A program made the position numbers and the translations under genes. Shown one piece after another: positions 30,071-38,176 of a DNA stretch of 64,000 nt (within the stretch, counting starts at the first letter, position 1; each line of letters opens with the position of its first letter). The DNA comes from Candidatus Edwardsiibacteriota bacterium (lineage in GTDB: Bacteria; Edwardsbacteria; AC1; EtOH8): positions 36,111 to 100,110 of the forward strand of contig JAGVNJ010000064.1 of NCBI GenBank assembly GCA_020053305.1, given 5' to 3'. Below the pieces are notes generated by a model. The model was given only the letters and a program-made list of their open reading frames with translations, was not told the origin of the DNA and made no database searches.

Positions 30071-31192
30071 TCAGTCTTCGATCAGTTCCACGTTGGCCCG
30101 GGGCACCACGGCCTTGGCGCCGTCCTCGAAAGTTACCTCCAGCACCCTGGCGTGGCTTTCGGATTCCAATTTCTGCAGTTCGTGGGGCAGGGCCGACACC
30201 TTGCCGATCTTGCCGAAGTATGGCTGGCGGATCACCCGGATGGCGCTGCCGATCTCCATGCCGCCGGCCTCCTTGACGGCCTCGCCGCCGAGATCCTGGC
30301 TGCTTAGGGGAATGATCACCTCGGGGCGCATCACCCCGGCCCTGATCTGGGTGGCCCCGTTCACCGAAGCTTTTAGCCCCTCTTTGGACTTGAGCAGTTT
30401 GAAGGTCTTGCCGGCCATGCTCATCTGGCCGAAGCCCTCGGTGACCACCAGGGTCAGCCCCACCTCCTCATGCCCGGTGATGGCCACCCCGATGTCGTAT
30501 CCCATCAGTTTCTTCAGATCGGCATCATCGATGCCGCCCACCACCACCGCTTTGGCGCCCACCTCGGCCGCCTTCTTCAGGGCGCCGAATTTGATCAGCG
30601 ATCCGCCGATCACCACCTTCCCTTTGCAGTCGGGGGTCAGCATCTCGATGGTCAGCTCCTGGGAGGGATCGGCCGCCACCACCTTGATATCTCCGTTGGT
30701 CTCCCCGCCCACTCCGAAGATGCCCTGGATGAAGCTGCCGTAAGCCTCCACCGTGGCCCCCTCGGCCTGGCTGACCTCGGTCACCTGCCCGTCGATGTAG
30801 GCCTTGATCTGGACCGGCATGGGAGGCTCCCGCAGGATCACCTGCCCGGTGATGCTGGAGACGGACTCCAGGGTCCCGGTTACCGGGGCCTTGCAGCTGC
30901 TCTTGAACAGCCCGAAGAAACCCTTGCTCTCGGCGATGGTCTCATCCTTGGCCACCGGGTCGCCGATCTTTTTGAGCATATGGGAGGGCACGTCCTCGGC
31001 CAGCAGGCCTAACAGGCCGGAGACGTTGACCGGCTGGACGTTGCCCGGCAGTTCGGTTTTGGCCACTATCTGGTCGGATCCGACCTGGTCGCCCTTCTTG
31101 ACGATCACCTGCCCTTTCAGGGGGAGGCGGCGGTCTTTTTTGATCAGGGTCTTCTCGGTTACCTTCAGTCCCGGGGTATATGCATGTGCCAT
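30071..31192 (-). CDS. Conserved protein adjacent to GlmL, unknown function
   Basis: 373 aa; biotinyl/lipoyl-like N-term (KGQVIVKKGDQVGSDQIVAKTELPG), KOW-like C-terminus; upstream gene is GlmL-like. Confidence 0.75.
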   Translation of the reverse strand: MAHAYTPGLKVTEKTLIKKDRRLPLKGQVIVKKGDQVGSDQIVAKTELPGNVQPVNVSGLLGLLAEDVPSHMLKKIGDPVAKDETIAESKGFFGLFKSSCKAPVTGTLESVSSITGQVILREPPMPVQIKAYIDGQVTEVSQAEGATVEAYGSFIQGIFGVGGETNGDIKVVAADPSQELTIEMLTPDCKGKVVIGGSLIKFGALKKAAEVGAKAVVVGGIDDADLKKLMGYDIGVAITGHEEVGLTLVVTEGFGQMSMAGKTFKLLKSKEGLKASVNGATQIRAGVMRPEVIIPLSSQDLGGEAVKEAGGMEIGSAIRVIRQPYFGKIGKVSALPHELQKLESESHARVLEVTFEDGAKAVVPRANVELIED

Positions 31193-31209
31193 AGTATATT
31201 TCCTTATTG

Positions 31210-31236
31210 TTGGGGCAATTCATGAATTGCCCTTAC
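31210..31236. repeat. Palindromic dispersed element, variable core AATTCATGAATT
   Basis: TTGGGGCAATTCATGAATTGCCCTTAC. Confidence 0.7.
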
Positions 31237-31245
31237 GTTATTCGG

Positions 31246-31272
31246 TTGGGGCACGGCATGCCGTGTCCTTAC
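31246..31272. repeat. Palindromic dispersed element, variable core ACGGCATGCCGT
   Basis: TTGGGGCACGGCATGCCGTGTCCTTAC; same flanks as 31210..31236 with a different palindromic core. Confidence 0.7.
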
Positions 31273-31327
31273 AATTATGTTTTTTACGATAGCCCTCTCC
31301 GCAACGGGGAGGGGAGGGAGGGGTCAC

Positions 31328-33145
31328 TTATTTCGGATACACCCCCAACGCTTGGTTCCATTCGCTTAGCTTGCGGATCCGTTCCTTCTTGTCCTCGGGG
31401 ATGATCAGCGGCCGGCCCCGGCCGTCTATAATAAGCCCCACTGTCCCGCCCTCCAAAGCGACCTCCATCTCCTTGCCCTTTCCGGCTCCGATATCGAAGC
31501 CCTTGGCCGGAACCACCATGGCCTTGACGTTCTCTTCTAATGCCAAGTGTTTCATCTCCCCCGCTTTGATGTTCTCCTCCACCTTGGTGCCGTCGGCCTT
31601 GGCGAACCTGACGGTCAGGCAGGGCTGGCCCTCCTTGCCGTGGCCGGTGGGGCAGATGCAGGAGCCCAGGCGCACCAGGCAGTCCTTGAGGAAGACCTCG
31701 TTGGCCGCCTTGGCATGGACCGTGGAAAGCACCCCCAGGTGCGGGGCCATGAAGATGGAATCCACCGCCATGGTGGTGATCCCCTCGGGCTGAAAGGCGT
31801 CGATCATCATCAAAGCCGACTGCACCCGGCGCGGGGCATGCGACAGCACCCCGCCGGAGCCGATCAGGATCTTCAGATCCATCATGTTGATCAGGGTCTC
31901 GCCGGAGCCGGTCTGCTCGAAAGCGTCGGAGATGGTCCGCTCCTGCTGGACGCCTTTTAAACCGACTGCCATGCTCTTGTGCTGGACAAAGGCCAGCCTT
32001 AGAGCCTCGCGGGAGATGGCCTGCTCTATCTGCAGCTCCTCCTGGGTCTGGGGGATGGTGGTGGGCCGGATCATCTTGTTGCGGATCCGGTTCCGCACCT
32101 CGGCCTCGTCCATCTCGAACGGCACCCAGCGCATGATGTTGGCGATGCCGGCCTCGGCCAGCACATTGGAGATGGAGTAGCTCATCCCCAGGTTGGCCGA
32201 GACGGTGCGGTTGAAGACGTCATTGCCTGTCCCCTTGTCGAAGAACACCGAAAAGACGTCGGTGGTGGCCCCGCCGATGTCCACCCCCACCGCGGCGATA
32301 TGCTCGGCCTTGGCCAGGGATTGGATCATCAGCCCCACCGCGCCGGGGGTGGGCATGATCGGCACTTCGTGGGCCATGGCCATCAGTTTTTTATATCCCG
32401 GGGCGTGGGCCATCACGTGCTCCATGAAGACGTCGTGAATGGCGTCGCGGGCCGGGGTCAGGTTCTCGCGCTCCAGCACCGGCCGCAGGTTGTCCTTGAT
32501 CAGCAGGGCGGTCTTGGCCTCCAGGGTCTTGGTGATGATCTCCCGGGCGTCCTTGTTCCCGGCATAGATCACCGGCAGGCGGTAGCTGGTGCCGAAGCGG
32601 GGCTTGGGATCGGCCGCGGCAATCAGCTCGGCCATCTCGGCCACGTGGGTGATGGTCCCGCCGTCGATGCCGCCGGACAGCAGGATCATGTCCGGGCGCA
32701 GGTGGCGGATGCGCTCGATCCGCTGGTGCGGCAGGCGTCCGTCGTTGGAGGCCAGCACGTCCATCACGATGGCCCCGGCCCCCAGGGCCGCCCGGGCGGC
32801 CGACTCGCCGGTCATAGATTTGACCACTCCGGCCACCATCATCTGCAGGCCGCCGCCGGCCGAGGAGGTGGACATGTAGATGTCCACGCCGGTCAGGCCG
32901 TCGGCCGGGGTGATGATGTCGTCGCCGTTGAGTATCTTGCGGCCCGACAGCTCCTCCACCTCGCGCACCGAGTTGAGCACCCCCTTAGTGACGTCCTCGA
33001 AGGGTTTCTCCACCGTGGTGGGGGCCTCGCCCCGGGTGGTCTGGCGGTATTCGCCGTTCTGGTATTCGATCAGGATCGCCTTGGTGGTGGTGCTGCCGCA
33101 GTCGGTGACCAGGATCACTTTCAATTTGTTGGGATCAACTGCCAT
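31328..33145 (-). CDS. glmL: GlmL/MutL-type protein (glutamate mutase L family, ASKHA fold)
   Basis: VILVTDCGSTTTKAILIEY, LLSGGIDGGTITHVAEMAELI, GVDIGGATTDVFSVF, LIGSGGVLSHAPRR. Confidence 0.9.
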   Translation of the reverse strand: MAVDPNKLKVILVTDCGSTTTKAILIEYQNGEYRQTTRGEAPTTVEKPFEDVTKGVLNSVREVEELSGRKILNGDDIITPADGLTGVDIYMSTSSAGGGLQMMVAGVVKSMTGESAARAALGAGAIVMDVLASNDGRLPHQRIERIRHLRPDMILLSGGIDGGTITHVAEMAELIAAADPKPRFGTSYRLPVIYAGNKDAREIITKTLEAKTALLIKDNLRPVLERENLTPARDAIHDVFMEHVMAHAPGYKKLMAMAHEVPIMPTPGAVGLMIQSLAKAEHIAAVGVDIGGATTDVFSVFFDKGTGNDVFNRTVSANLGMSYSISNVLAEAGIANIMRWVPFEMDEAEVRNRIRNKMIRPTTIPQTQEELQIEQAISREALRLAFVQHKSMAVGLKGVQQERTISDAFEQTGSGETLINMMDLKILIGSGGVLSHAPRRVQSALMMIDAFQPEGITTMAVDSIFMAPHLGVLSTVHAKAANEVFLKDCLVRLGSCICPTGHGKEGQPCLTVRFAKADGTKVEENIKAGEMKHLALEENVKAMVVPAKGFDIGAGKGKEMEVALEGGTVGLIIDGRGRPLIIPEDKKERIRKLSEWNQALGVYPK

Positions 33146-33190
33146 CGTCGTCTCCTAATGGGTTATATGGATTAGATTAGATTTTTTAAC

Positions 33191-33218
33191 CGTCATTCCT
33201 GCGCCGGCAGGAATCCAG
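33191..33218. repeat. dRS3-like palindromic repeat
   Basis: CGTCATTCCTGCGCCGGCAGGAATCCAG. Confidence 0.85.
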
Positions 33219-33290
33219 AAAACATTTCTTGTCACAAAGAACACCGAGAACACAAGGATTATATTTTTACGGCCATCCGGATACTCGGTC

Positions 33291-33707
33291 CTACTTCTTG
33301 GTCCCTGAATCTTTTAAACCTATTGAACGTTTAAACCTGTTAAACCAACCAATATTGCCTTCCGCCTTTCTCAACTTCTTAGCTTCTATTTTTTCAGCGC
33401 GCTCTTTCGCCTGCCATTCGGCCTCCTGCCGTTCGATCTCCTGCAGCAACAGTTCCACATTCTCCCGGTCCTCCATCAGCACCGCGAATTCGTCGTATTC
33501 CTTGCGGTTCAAAAAGGCCTGGACGATGGGCTGCATGAAGATCAGGGCCTGGCTGCCCACGAAGGACAGCGGCTTGACCGATTCGATGAACATGATGGCC
33601 GGGACGGTCAGCTTGCGCTTGACCACCTGGTTGGCGATCCTGGCCAGCAGTTCTTTGGCCCGTTCCGGGCCGACCTCGCTCAGGTCGGAGATGGAGGAGT
33701 TAGGCAT
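33291..33707 (-). CDS. Hypothetical protein with partial degenerate paralogue nearby
   Basis: 138 aa MPNSSISDLSEVGPERAKELLARIANQVVKRKL...; second partial copy at 34070..34171. Confidence 0.7.
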   Translation of the reverse strand: MPNSSISDLSEVGPERAKELLARIANQVVKRKLTVPAIMFIESVKPLSFVGSQALIFMQPIVQAFLNRKEYDEFAVLMEDRENVELLLQEIERQEAEWQAKERAEKIEAKKLRKAEGNIGWFNRFKRSIGLKDSGTKK

Positions 33708-33749
33708 TGATTCTACTTACTTGGTTTGTTTGATTGTTTATACTTCAGA

Positions 33750-34064
33750 TTATTCCATCCGTTTCAGCAGTTTTTGATATCGTTCCCGGTGCGATTCGGC
33801 AGTATTTTCATTGATCAGAAACGATAAGCACGTCATCTCATTCCTGGCTGCAACCCTGTCCCGATAATCCAGTAGATACTGGACCTTGAATAAACGACCT
33901 TCGGTCTGTCCGAAGGAATCATCTGCCCTGGCGAATGCGCTTATTGAATGTTCCAGCAGCGAAAGGGTGTTTTCCCTTTCCCCCCGGCCATGGGCTAGAT
34001 GGGCCAGACTCAGGTAACAATAAGCCAAGCCCAGCTTCTTCGCTTCATCTCTCTCCGTTTTCAC
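33750..34064 (-). CDS. TPR-type fragment protein
   Basis: YCYLSLAHLAHGRGERENTLSLLEHSISAFARADDSFGQTEGRLFKVQYLLDY; GTG/ATG start unclear, abuts a gene remnant; may itself be truncated. Confidence 0.5.
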   Translation of the reverse strand: MKTERDEAKKLGLAYCYLSLAHLAHGRGERENTLSLLEHSISAFARADDSFGQTEGRLFKVQYLLDYRDRVAARNEMTCLSFLINENTAESHRERYQKLLKRME

Positions 34065-34069
34065 CCGGG

Positions 34070-34171
34070 CCTGCCATTCGGCTTCTTGTTTTTAATCTTC
34101 TGCAACAGCAGTTTCTCCACCCGTTCGGGGGCTTGCCTCGTCCAGGTCGGAGATGGAGGAGTTTGGCATGA
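34070..34171 (-). pseudogene. Degenerate, internally deleted copy of the 33291..33707 gene
   Basis: Shares ggtcggagatggaggagtt(t/a)ggcat (N-term MPNSSISDL) and gcctgccattcggc(t/c)tc (EAEWQA) with 33291..33707 but lacks the middle and is frameshifted. Confidence 0.8.
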
Positions 34172-34193
34172 TAAAGGGTTTTAATAAAAGATA

Positions 34194-34222
34194 TTGACAA
34201 TCAAACTGGTTTCGAGTATAGT
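34194..34222 (+). promoter_or_regulatory. Near-consensus sigma70-type promoter
   Basis: TTGACA-17 nt-TATAGT on the plus strand, directly upstream of the small ORF at 34315. Confidence 0.75.
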
Positions 34223-34314
34223 TGCATTTTCTGACCTTAAAATGAAAATTCAAACTTGATTAACAAAAGTGTCAACTAAGTCAACCAATAATCAAAAACC
34301 AAAAGGAGAACCCC

Positions 34315-34428
34315 ATGCAAAAACTGACCAATGCCGAATTGCTAAAAGTCTTGGGCGGCGACGAAGGCACCATCCCACCCCCAACAACCGACGGCAAGAA
34401 AGAAAACCCATTCGAGCCCATCACTTAA
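34315..34428 (+). CDS. Small peptide with double-glycine-type leader; candidate RiPP/pheromone precursor
   Basis: 37 aa MQKLTNAELLKVLGGDEGTIPPPTTDGKKENPFEPIT; AAGGAG RBS 6 nt upstream, promoter at 34194, terminator at 34463; ELLKVLGG resembles GG-leader cleavage sites. Absent from the supplied ORF track. Confidence 0.75.
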   Translation: MQKLTNAELLKVLGGDEGTIPPPTTDGKKENPFEPIT

Positions 34429-34462
34429 ACTTAGGTGTTTAATTTCCTAATCAAATGCCCTA

Positions 34463-34497
34463 AGAGTCAGCCTAACCGCTGGCTCTTTCTCTTTTGT
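34463..34497 (+). terminator. Intrinsic terminator
   Basis: AGAGTCAGC-ctaacc-GCTGGCTCT (9 bp with one G-U) followed by TTCTCTTTTG. Confidence 0.8.
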
Positions 34498-34755
34498 TTA
34501 TCCACGATGTCCAACAGCTGGGCGATGTCCGTCAGGCCGCGATCCGTTTGAAAAGATATCTACAGACATTGAACACGCGTTCGATCAGACGCATGTCCTC
34601 GGTGACAGACGTCGCCCCATTCCAGCATCAGCGTTGGAAATCCACCGGCCCCTGTCCCTGATAAAGACAGTCAGAGAATTGCCGAATGGATAATCACGTC
34701 TCATCAAACGATCGTTTAAAATATTTTCAAACGGTTCAAACCTTTGTTTGATTGT

Positions 34756-36012
34756 TTACCGTACTATCAGCATCTTCCCGGTGGCCGCCTGTCCCTGGGA
34801 TTCAAGTCTGATCAGATAAACTCCGCTGGCCACCTTGCTTCCGCCGGCATCACGGCCATTCCACTGTAAACTGTAAACTCCGGAACTTTTAAACTCGTTC
34901 ACCAATGTCCGCACTTCCTGCCCCAGCAGATTATATACTTTTATGGATGCAGGGCCGCTCTGCGGCAATTGGTAGTTTATTTTATTACCCAACACTTTCA
35001 ACTTTAAACTTTGAACTTTAAACTCTGTTTGGCTTTCCTGCCCGTCTTCTATCCCCGCCGGGCCGTAACCCTCATAAATCCGCAGGCCGGAAGTATCGCT
35101 GGCCACAAAGATCCGGTTCTCTGAAACGGCAACGCCAACTGCCTGGCCCGGTGTAACATAGTGGCCCGCTTCTGCAGGCGATGCCGGATTACTGATGTCA
35201 ATTATCCGCAGACCGGGATAGTCGTCGGCCACGTAGGCAAACTTGCCCGACACCGCCACGCTCCAGGGATTTCCCGGCGTGTCGTAAAAGCCAACTTCAC
35301 TGGGCGCAGCCGGGACGCTGATGTCGATTATCCGCAGGCCGTAATCGTAATCCGCCACATAAGCATAAACGCCCGATAGAGCCACGCTCACCGCCCGGCC
35401 CGGGGTGACGCAGAACCCGGTTTCGGCAGTGTTGGCCGTGTCCGATATGTTGATTATCCGAAGCCCGGAATAATAATCTGCCACATAAGCGTAACTGCCG
35501 GAGACCGCCACGCCATAAGCATGACCCGGCGTATCGAAGAACCCGGCTTCTGTCGGGATGTTCGGATTTGATACGTTGATTATCCTCAGCCCCGGGTCAC
35601 CATCCGCCACATAAGCATATTCGCCTGCGATTGCCACGTCATAAGCGTACTGCGGAGTGTCGTAGTAGCCAACTTCGGCGGGGTTGGTCGGATCCGATAT
35701 GTTGATTACGCTCAACCCGCCAAAGCCATTCGCCACATAGGCGTAATTGCCCGAGACAACCAGACCCCATGCGTTGCTCAATGTTTCCAAGAATCCAGCT
35801 TCGGCCGGACTGACCGGATTTGATATGTTGATTATCCTTAGTCCGCCGCCTCTGTCCCCAATATAAGCATAATTGCCGGACACTGTCACGCCATTCGCAT
35901 TTCCCGGCGTGTCGCAGAACCCAATGGACCGCACGTTGGAGCTGTCCTGCGCCTGCACCAGGCCGCACAGGCCCAGCAGGGCAATGGTAAGAACCAACAG
36001 TTTTTTGGACAT
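34756..36012 (-). CDS. LVIVD-repeat secreted protein with C-terminal sorting domain
   Basis: About 8 repeats of YAYVAD..GLRIINISNP..P.E.GF.DTPG.A.GVAVSG; C-term SIKVYNLLGQEVRTLV...ASGVYLIRLESQGQAATGKMLIVR; signal peptide. Confidence 0.9.
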   Translation of the reverse strand: MSKKLLVLTIALLGLCGLVQAQDSSNVRSIGFCDTPGNANGVTVSGNYAYIGDRGGGLRIINISNPVSPAEAGFLETLSNAWGLVVSGNYAYVANGFGGLSVINISDPTNPAEVGYYDTPQYAYDVAIAGEYAYVADGDPGLRIINVSNPNIPTEAGFFDTPGHAYGVAVSGSYAYVADYYSGLRIINISDTANTAETGFCVTPGRAVSVALSGVYAYVADYDYGLRIIDISVPAAPSEVGFYDTPGNPWSVAVSGKFAYVADDYPGLRIIDISNPASPAEAGHYVTPGQAVGVAVSENRIFVASDTSGLRIYEGYGPAGIEDGQESQTEFKVQSLKLKVLGNKINYQLPQSGPASIKVYNLLGQEVRTLVNEFKSSGVYSLQWNGRDAGGSKVASGVYLIRLESQGQAATGKMLIVR

Positions 36013-36049
36013 GAAGTTTTTCTCCTTAAGTGTTGGGGTTTATGGTTAA

Positions 36050-36198
36050 GGTTGTGCCGGTTAAATATGCTTTTGTTCCAGTGAAATGCCCGTTTGCACT
36101 GGTAAAATATGCTTTTGTTCCGGTAAAATACCCGATTGTACCGGTGAAATGCCGAGTTATTCCGATGGAATGCGCAGTTGATAAAGTTAAAGGCTAAA
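36050..36198. repeat. 21-bp imperfect tandem repeat, about 7 units
   Basis: Units such as ggttaaatatgcttttgttcc, agtgaaatgcccgtttgcact, ggtaaaatatgcttttgttcc, ggtaaaatacccgattgtacc, ggtgaaatgccgagttattcc in register. Confidence 0.85.
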
Positions 36199-36273
36199 TT
36201 GTACCGTTGTTTGGGCAGAGATGAAATGTTGGTTTAGACCCGCAATAATATAATAACTGAACTTTTGCAAATC

Positions 36274-36366
36274 TCACGGTTTCTTTAAAATCAGCTCATG
36301 CGCCAATTCTGCGCGCTCTTTAGGAGGCAGTTTAAGAGCTTTGTTTGCTATTTCTTGCAGTAGCAA
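36274..36366 (-). pseudogene. Fragment of a putative addiction-module antitoxin (TIGR02574-like)
   Basis: Minus-strand reading LLLQEIANKALKLPPKERAELAHELILKKP*, resembling the N-terminus of addiction-module components (ALxLPPEERAELAxELL); no ATG, stops after 31 aa. Confidence 0.65.
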
Positions 36367-36482
36367 GGGATGATTTCTCTCCTTTGTGTTTTAACCTCAC
36401 AAATAATTTTATACCGAAGGACGTTAAGTGTGCTGCGGCTACGAAGTCTGCGCTTTCGGGAAGAGGAAGCCGGGCCGCCTGC

Positions 36483-37511
36483 CTATTTGTCCTTCTCCTG
36501 CACTTTTTGATAAATCTCCCGCGTGATCTGGGACGATTTGGCCGCGCCCTCGATCGCCTTGACCGCGATCTCCTGCACCTGCTTGCCGGCCGTATCCGCC
36601 TTGGCCGCCAGTTGAGTCAGCTGGGCGTCATTTTCCTTGATTTTTGCCTCCAGCATGGAAACCATCTGTTGATGAAGTTTCTGCTCGCTTTCCATCTCCT
36701 TTTTCAGCATGCTGATTTCATGTTGATACCGCTGCTCGATCTCAATTACGGCGTTAGCCTTTGCTTCTGCCGTTTGTTTTTGCAGTTCGGCGGGGAAGGC
36801 CCCGGCTTTGGCCTTAAGCTCGGCGTATTCCGTTTCCTTCAGCGCCACGGCCTCCATTCGCGCCTTGAGGTCCCGCTCAAAAGCCTCGCGTTTTTCCAGA
36901 ATTTCTTTTTCCAACGCCGCTTTCCCGGCTTCGTAAGCGTCCTGCTCCAGCTTTCTCTGGCGATCGCGCTGGTAGATGAATTCTTCCTCCTCCTGTTTCC
37001 GCTCCTTTTCAATTTGCAGCTTCCGGTCTTTGACTATCTGGGCCGTCCGTTCTTCTTCCTGTTTCCAGGCTATCCGCTTTTCTTCCATATTTTCATCGAA
37101 CGACTGCTCGGCCTGCCGCATCTCTTGTTCGAAATCGCTTTTCTTCTCCTGCTGGGCCCTGATCAAGGCCGTCAGGCTGTCGGCCTCTGCCATTATCTCG
37201 TGGATTTGCTCAAGCCCTTCTTTTTCAACGGCTATGGCCTTTTCCAAACCATCCAACTCCTTGTGATTCTCCAGCAATTTTGCTTCGATCTGGTCAAAGG
37301 CCTTGCCGACCTCCAGCTTGACGGCTGCCAGGCTGCCGACGATGGAATCCATGGTCAGACCGCCGGCCTTTTGCACCAATTCCTGTTTTTCGGCCCGCAC
37401 CTTCTGCTCGCGTTTGTCGGACGACTTCTCCTCCTTGACCTGCTTGAGCAGATCGTCGTATGCCTTCAGGATCTCGACCTTGGAGCTTTTTAGAGATACT
37501 TCTTCAGCCAT
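36483..37511 (-). CDS. Long coiled-coil protein, unknown function
   Basis: 342 aa, charged heptad-rich (RKLQIEKERKQEEEEFIYQRDRQRKLEQDAYEAGKAALEKEILEKREAFERDLKARMEAV). Confidence 0.75.
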   Translation of the reverse strand: MAEEVSLKSSKVEILKAYDDLLKQVKEEKSSDKREQKVRAEKQELVQKAGGLTMDSIVGSLAAVKLEVGKAFDQIEAKLLENHKELDGLEKAIAVEKEGLEQIHEIMAEADSLTALIRAQQEKKSDFEQEMRQAEQSFDENMEEKRIAWKQEEERTAQIVKDRKLQIEKERKQEEEEFIYQRDRQRKLEQDAYEAGKAALEKEILEKREAFERDLKARMEAVALKETEYAELKAKAGAFPAELQKQTAEAKANAVIEIEQRYQHEISMLKKEMESEQKLHQQMVSMLEAKIKENDAQLTQLAAKADTAGKQVQEIAVKAIEGAAKSSQITREIYQKVQEKDK

Positions 37512-37624
37512 TGCCGTTCCTTCCTAAATTATTTTAACTGATCCACGGCCTAAAGGCCGCGGCAAATATTTAAAATCTTAATTCTCTCAAACCTTTCTAA
37601 CGTTTTTTACAAACAGCCCCCGGT

Positions 37625-37765
37625 CCAGCGCAGCTTCTGCTCCTTGGCCGTCCTACGGCAAGTTTACCCCGCAGGATGCAGTGGCTCAGGACAAGCCCTT
37701 CGGCGCCGCTCAGGACAAGCCTTCACATCGTCCAGCCGACCGATGGGCGTGTTGTGGGGCGCGGA
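37625..37765. repeat. Partial degenerate duplicate of the gcvPB 3' end interrupted by a dispersed repeat
   Basis: cagcttctgctccttggccg and catcgtccagccgaccgatgggcgtgttgtggggcgc match 38204..38263 (cagcttgggctccttgaccg ... catccagccgaccgatgggcgtattgttgggggcgc). Confidence 0.8.
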
Positions 37766-37824
37766 CCAGGCCGTTCATTGACCGTATGTCTACTATTATA
37801 TGCTCCTAGTAATAAGCGCGATGG

Positions 37825-38121
37825 TCACGCGGCATACCGCACCGAGCCTAAAATATGCTGCTGCAACCTCGGCTTGACCGCCTCCGGGATCACCAGATCT
37901 ACCGGCCGGCGCAATAAATGCTCGAGCTGGAACTTGAGGTCCATATAATTGTCGAATGTCTTACGCCCCGGTTCAAACTCTACCAGCAAGTCGATGTCGC
38001 TGTCCTCGTTTTGTTCGTTTCTCAGAAACGACCCGAACAGTCCTATGCGTTGAATACCGTATTGCTTCAACGAACCGATGTTTTGGGCAAGAATTGATAA
38101 TATTTGTTCCGCGTTCAACAT
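37825..38121 (-). CDS. MNT-type nucleotidyltransferase (start trimmed to MLNAEQ)
   Basis: GLFGSFLRNEQNEDSDIDLLVEFEPGRKTFDNYMDLKFQLEHLLRRPVDLV is the GSxxR...DSDIDLLVEF MNT signature. Confidence 0.88.
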   Translation of the reverse strand: MLNAEQILSILAQNIGSLKQYGIQRIGLFGSFLRNEQNEDSDIDLLVEFEPGRKTFDNYMDLKFQLEHLLRRPVDLVIPEAVKPRLQQHILGSVRYAA

Positions 38122-38176
38122 GCCATACCTTTTAACCCTTTCAACCTTTTTGAACCTTTTAAACTGTTTGAACAAA

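Noticed and set aside
34242-34259. 5-codon uORF (MKIQT*) in the leader of the small-peptide gene
   Set aside because: No RBS; too short to distinguish from chance
34500-34755. Possible extra gene or remnant between the small-peptide terminator and the LVIVD gene
   Set aside because: Only short readings (e.g. VTEDMRLIERVFNVCRYLFKRIAA*) without recognisable family; insufficient support
36345-37493. 382-aa Leu/Phe-rich plus-strand ORF resembling a membrane protein
   Set aside because: Artefact of reading the Glu/Lys-rich coiled-coil gene on the opposite strand
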